Assembly (NCBI GenBank): GCA_005878685.1
Contig: VBLN01000206.1
Coordinates: 1 to 6,413, forward strand
DNA: 6,413 bases
Direction of reading: 5' to 3'
DNA from: Deltaproteobacteria bacterium
GTDB taxonomy: Bacteria > Desulfobacterota > Binatia > UBA9968
Shown: piece by piece, positions 5,344 through 6,413 of the stretch
Layout of the letters: the number at the start of each line of letters is the position of its first letter
How positions within the stretch are numbered: position 1 is the first letter of the stretch
The notes under the pieces: model-generated
What the model was told of the DNA's origin: nothing
The model's input: only the letters and a program-made list of their open reading frames with translations
Database searches by the model: none
Position numbers and translations under genes: made by a program

Positions 5344-5841
5344 CTAGTCCTGCTGGAACTGCTTCAGCTCCTGTTGGATGGGGGCGACCTGCTGCTGGTG
5401 CTGGAGCTGCTTCAGCTGTTCGTCGCGCCGGAGCTGGTTTAACTGCTCCTTCGATTGGAGCTGATTTGGCTGCTGCTCGTCCTGGAGCTGTTTCAGCTCC
5501 TGCCGATCTCGAAGCTCGTTCAACTGCTGCCGATCTCGAAGCTGATTCAGCCGCTGCTCGTTCTGAAGCTGATTCAACTGACGCTGGACCTGGTTCAAAT
5601 CCTGCTGCTGTTGCGACCGGTCCACCTGTTGATTCTGGAGCTGATTGAGTTGCTGCTGAAGCCCGTTTAACTCCTGCTCGCGCTTTAACTGGTTGAGCTG
5701 CTGCTCGCGTTGTAACTGGTTGAGCTGCTGCCGGATCTGGATTTGCTGCTGCAAACCACTGAGCGGGTCAGCTGCTGCGCACGGTAGGGAATGTGCGCCC
5801 AGAGCTACAACGGCAGCCAGGATTGAATAGAGTCTTTTCAA
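5344..5841 (-). CDS. Exported glutamine-rich protein with nine-residue repeats
   Basis: The 165-residue product has a classical signal peptide: KR near the start, a hydrophobic core (ILAAVVALG) and an AAA cleavage site after about residue 24 (CAAA-DP). The mature part is more than one third Gln and built from repeats of the form (Q/E)LNQL(Q/R)xxQ. LN.L or LK.L pairs begin at residues 40, 49, 58, 65, 82, 89, 98, 107, 116, 134 and 143, with a PNQL variant at 125. Spacing is nine residues for most, with heptad steps at 58-65 and 82-89. This predicts a long polar helix in the periplasm. The TTG start at 5841 is preferred over TTG 5865 because GAGGAG (5849-5854) lies seven bases before it and it yields a clean signal peptide. 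Function is unknown; a coiled-coil or scaffold role is inference. The HtrA-type gene lies upstream on the same strand. Confidence 0.78.
   Translation of the reverse strand: MKRLYSILAAVVALGAHSLPCAAADPLSGLQQQIQIRQQLNQLQREQQLNQLKREQELNGLQQQLNQLQNQQVDRSQQQQDLNQVQRQLNQLQNEQRLNQLRDRQQLNELRDRQELKQLQDEQQPNQLQSKEQLNQLRRDEQLKQLQHQQQVAPIQQELKQFQQD
5347..5757. repeat. Degenerate 27-bp tandem repeats encoding nonapeptides
   Basis: The coding part for the Gln-rich region is a degenerate tandem array of 27 bp period. TAACTGGTTGAGCTGCTGC occurs at 5686 and again at 5713, and TGCCGATCTCGAAGCT at 5501 and 5528, each 27 bp apart. Near-identity of neighbouring units points to recent slippage or unequal recombination. 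Open frames on the plus strand across this array (5337-5648 and 5455-5670) are by-products of the repeat composition. Confidence 0.75.
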
Positions 5842-5848
5842 GGATGCT

Positions 5849-5854
5849 CTCCTC
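5849..5854 (-). promoter_or_regulatory. Ribosome binding site selecting a TTG start
   Basis: GAGGAG on the minus strand, seven bases before TTG 5841-5839. It picks this TTG over the one eight codons upstream, which has no such site. Confidence 0.65.
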
Positions 5855-5925
5855 AATACGTACAATGAATACTTTGCACCTTCACTGAAGTATATTCAAG
5901 CTCCACCGGTCAATCTTGACGGACG

Positions 5926-5942
5926 CCGCGCGGCACGTGCCG
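5926..5942. repeat. Overlapping palindromes upstream of the Gln-rich gene
   Basis: CCGCGCGG (5926-5933) overlaps the perfect 12-bp palindrome CGGCACGTGCCG (5931-5942) in the gap between the HtrA-type gene and the Gln-rich protein gene. It could be a hairpin at the end of the HtrA transcript or an operator for the next gene; no T-run follows on the minus strand. Confidence 0.35.
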
Positions 5943-6021
5943 GAATCGCCTTTACCTGAAATGTGCTCGTCCCAGTCGCCGTAAAGTCTTGCGAGCAGTA
6001 ACTAAAAACTTCCTCCCGTTC

Positions 6022-6413
6022 TCAACCCGCTTTTTCCTTCTGCCCGGGCGTTTGGGGCTCCTTTAGCTCACCGACGGTCACCGTGACGGGGAGCTCTTTT
6101 CTTTCCCTCAAGACCTTCATCTGGATTTCCTTGTCCACCGCGGTGCGAGCGACCATAATGGGAAAATCATTGGCTTCCTTGATCTCCTGCCCATTATACT
6201 CGGTAACGATGTCCCCCAACTTGATCCCGCCGCGGTCCGCCGGTCCCCCCTCTATCACACCGGCCACAAGCGCTCCGCGGGGCTTTTCCCAACCCAAAGA
6301 CTTCGCGATCTCTGGCGTGACCTCTTGAATGGCCATCCCTACCCAACCCCTTGTCACCTTGCCTTTGGCCTTGAGCTGGGGCAAAAGCTCTTTCACCAAG
6401 TTAACGGGTGTCG
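6022..6413 (-). CDS. HtrA/DegP-type serine protease, C-terminal PDZ part (N-terminus beyond right edge)
   Basis: The last 129 residues are visible; the start and the trypsin-like domain lie outside the window. The visible part opens with TPVNLVKELLPQLKAKGKV, the helix linking protease and PDZ domains, then RGWVGMAIQEVTPEIAKSLG, PRGALVAGVIEGGPADRGGIK, GDIVTEYNGQEI, FPIMVARTAVDKEI and a final VTVGEL. This order is typical of PDZ1 in HtrA/DegP/DegQ periplasmic quality-control proteases. The PDZ domain binds exposed C-termini of misfolded substrates or tethers the trimer. The protein stops after one PDZ with a short Pro/Lys-rich tail, so it has a single-PDZ (DegS/HtrA2-like) layout instead of the two PDZ domains of DegP. 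In-frame TTG and GTG codons near 6394-6399 are internal, because the conserved linker continues to the edge. Confidence 0.9.
   Translation of the reverse strand, partial: TPVNLVKELLPQLKAKGKVTRGWVGMAIQEVTPEIAKSLGWEKPRGALVAGVIEGGPADRGGIKLGDIVTEYNGQEIKEANDFPIMVARTAVDKEIQMKVLRERKELPVTVTVGELKEPQTPGQKEKAG

Noticed and set aside
5337..5648. Ala/Ser/Gly-rich plus-strand open frame opposite the Gln-rich gene
   Set aside because: It is produced by the 27-bp repeat read on the opposite strand; the minus-strand frame has a signal peptide and ribosome binding site.
5347..5757. Regular repeats considered as a CRISPR array
   Set aside because: The repeats are contiguous at 27 bp with no unique spacers and encode a regular nonapeptide in an open frame.
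5776..5790. SLPC in the Gln-rich protein leader, considered as a lipobox
   Set aside because: Pro directly before Cys does not fit the lipobox consensus, while AAA just after gives a good signal peptidase I site.

Overview
The window is bacterial chromosomal DNA of moderate GC. It comes from a Gram-negative organism, judging by a periplasmic HtrA/DegP-type protease, a glutathione-dependent reductase, strong AAGGAGG-type ribosome binding sites and cleavable signal peptides. The mix (low-affinity iron permease, small Lys/Arg-rich protein, Crp/Fnr regulator, DUF1232 protein, HtrA) would suit an environmental proteobacterium or a Nitrospirota-like lineage. The sequence alone does not settle this, and no rRNA, tRNA or mobile-element gene is visible.

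Layout, left to right. (1) Positions 1-320, minus strand: N-terminal 106 codons of a low-affinity iron permease family protein running off the left edge. (2) 466-720, plus: a small, extremely basic protein. (3) 813-1058, plus: an 81-residue hypothetical, followed after 29 bp by a Crp/Fnr-type regulator (1088-1696). The regulator's normal C-terminal wing survives only out of frame (1675-1743), so it looks truncated by a small frameshifting deletion. (4) 1878-2312, minus: a YkvA/DUF1232 membrane protein. (5) A 373-bp divergent intergenic region (2313-2685) with three copies of the 10-mer ATTTCCGAAT, one inside a perfect 7-bp dyad. (6) 2686-3711, plus: a GC-rich glutathionyl-hydroquinone reductase. 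(7) A spacer with a sigma-54-like and an extended -10 promoter candidate and a short leader ORF, then 4001-4438, plus: an unrecognised 145-residue protein that appears to be an internal duplication. (8) 4487-5134, minus: a seven-helix membrane protein whose motifs match the Pyr4/PaxB transmembrane terpene cyclases, including two candidate catalytic acids. (9) 5344-5841, minus: an exported Gln-rich protein built on nine-residue repeats. (10) 6022-6413, minus: the C-terminal PDZ half of an HtrA-type protease, cut by the right edge.

There is no single obvious operon or complete system. Most genes are monocistronic or in small divergent or convergent pairs. A cell-envelope and stress theme (HtrA, exported coiled-coil-like protein, quinone/glutathione reductase, iron permease, DUF1232) is plausible but inferred. 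The items most worth follow-up are the terpene-cyclase-like membrane protein, the nonapeptide-repeat exported protein, the three-site dyad region, and the broken Crp-type regulator.
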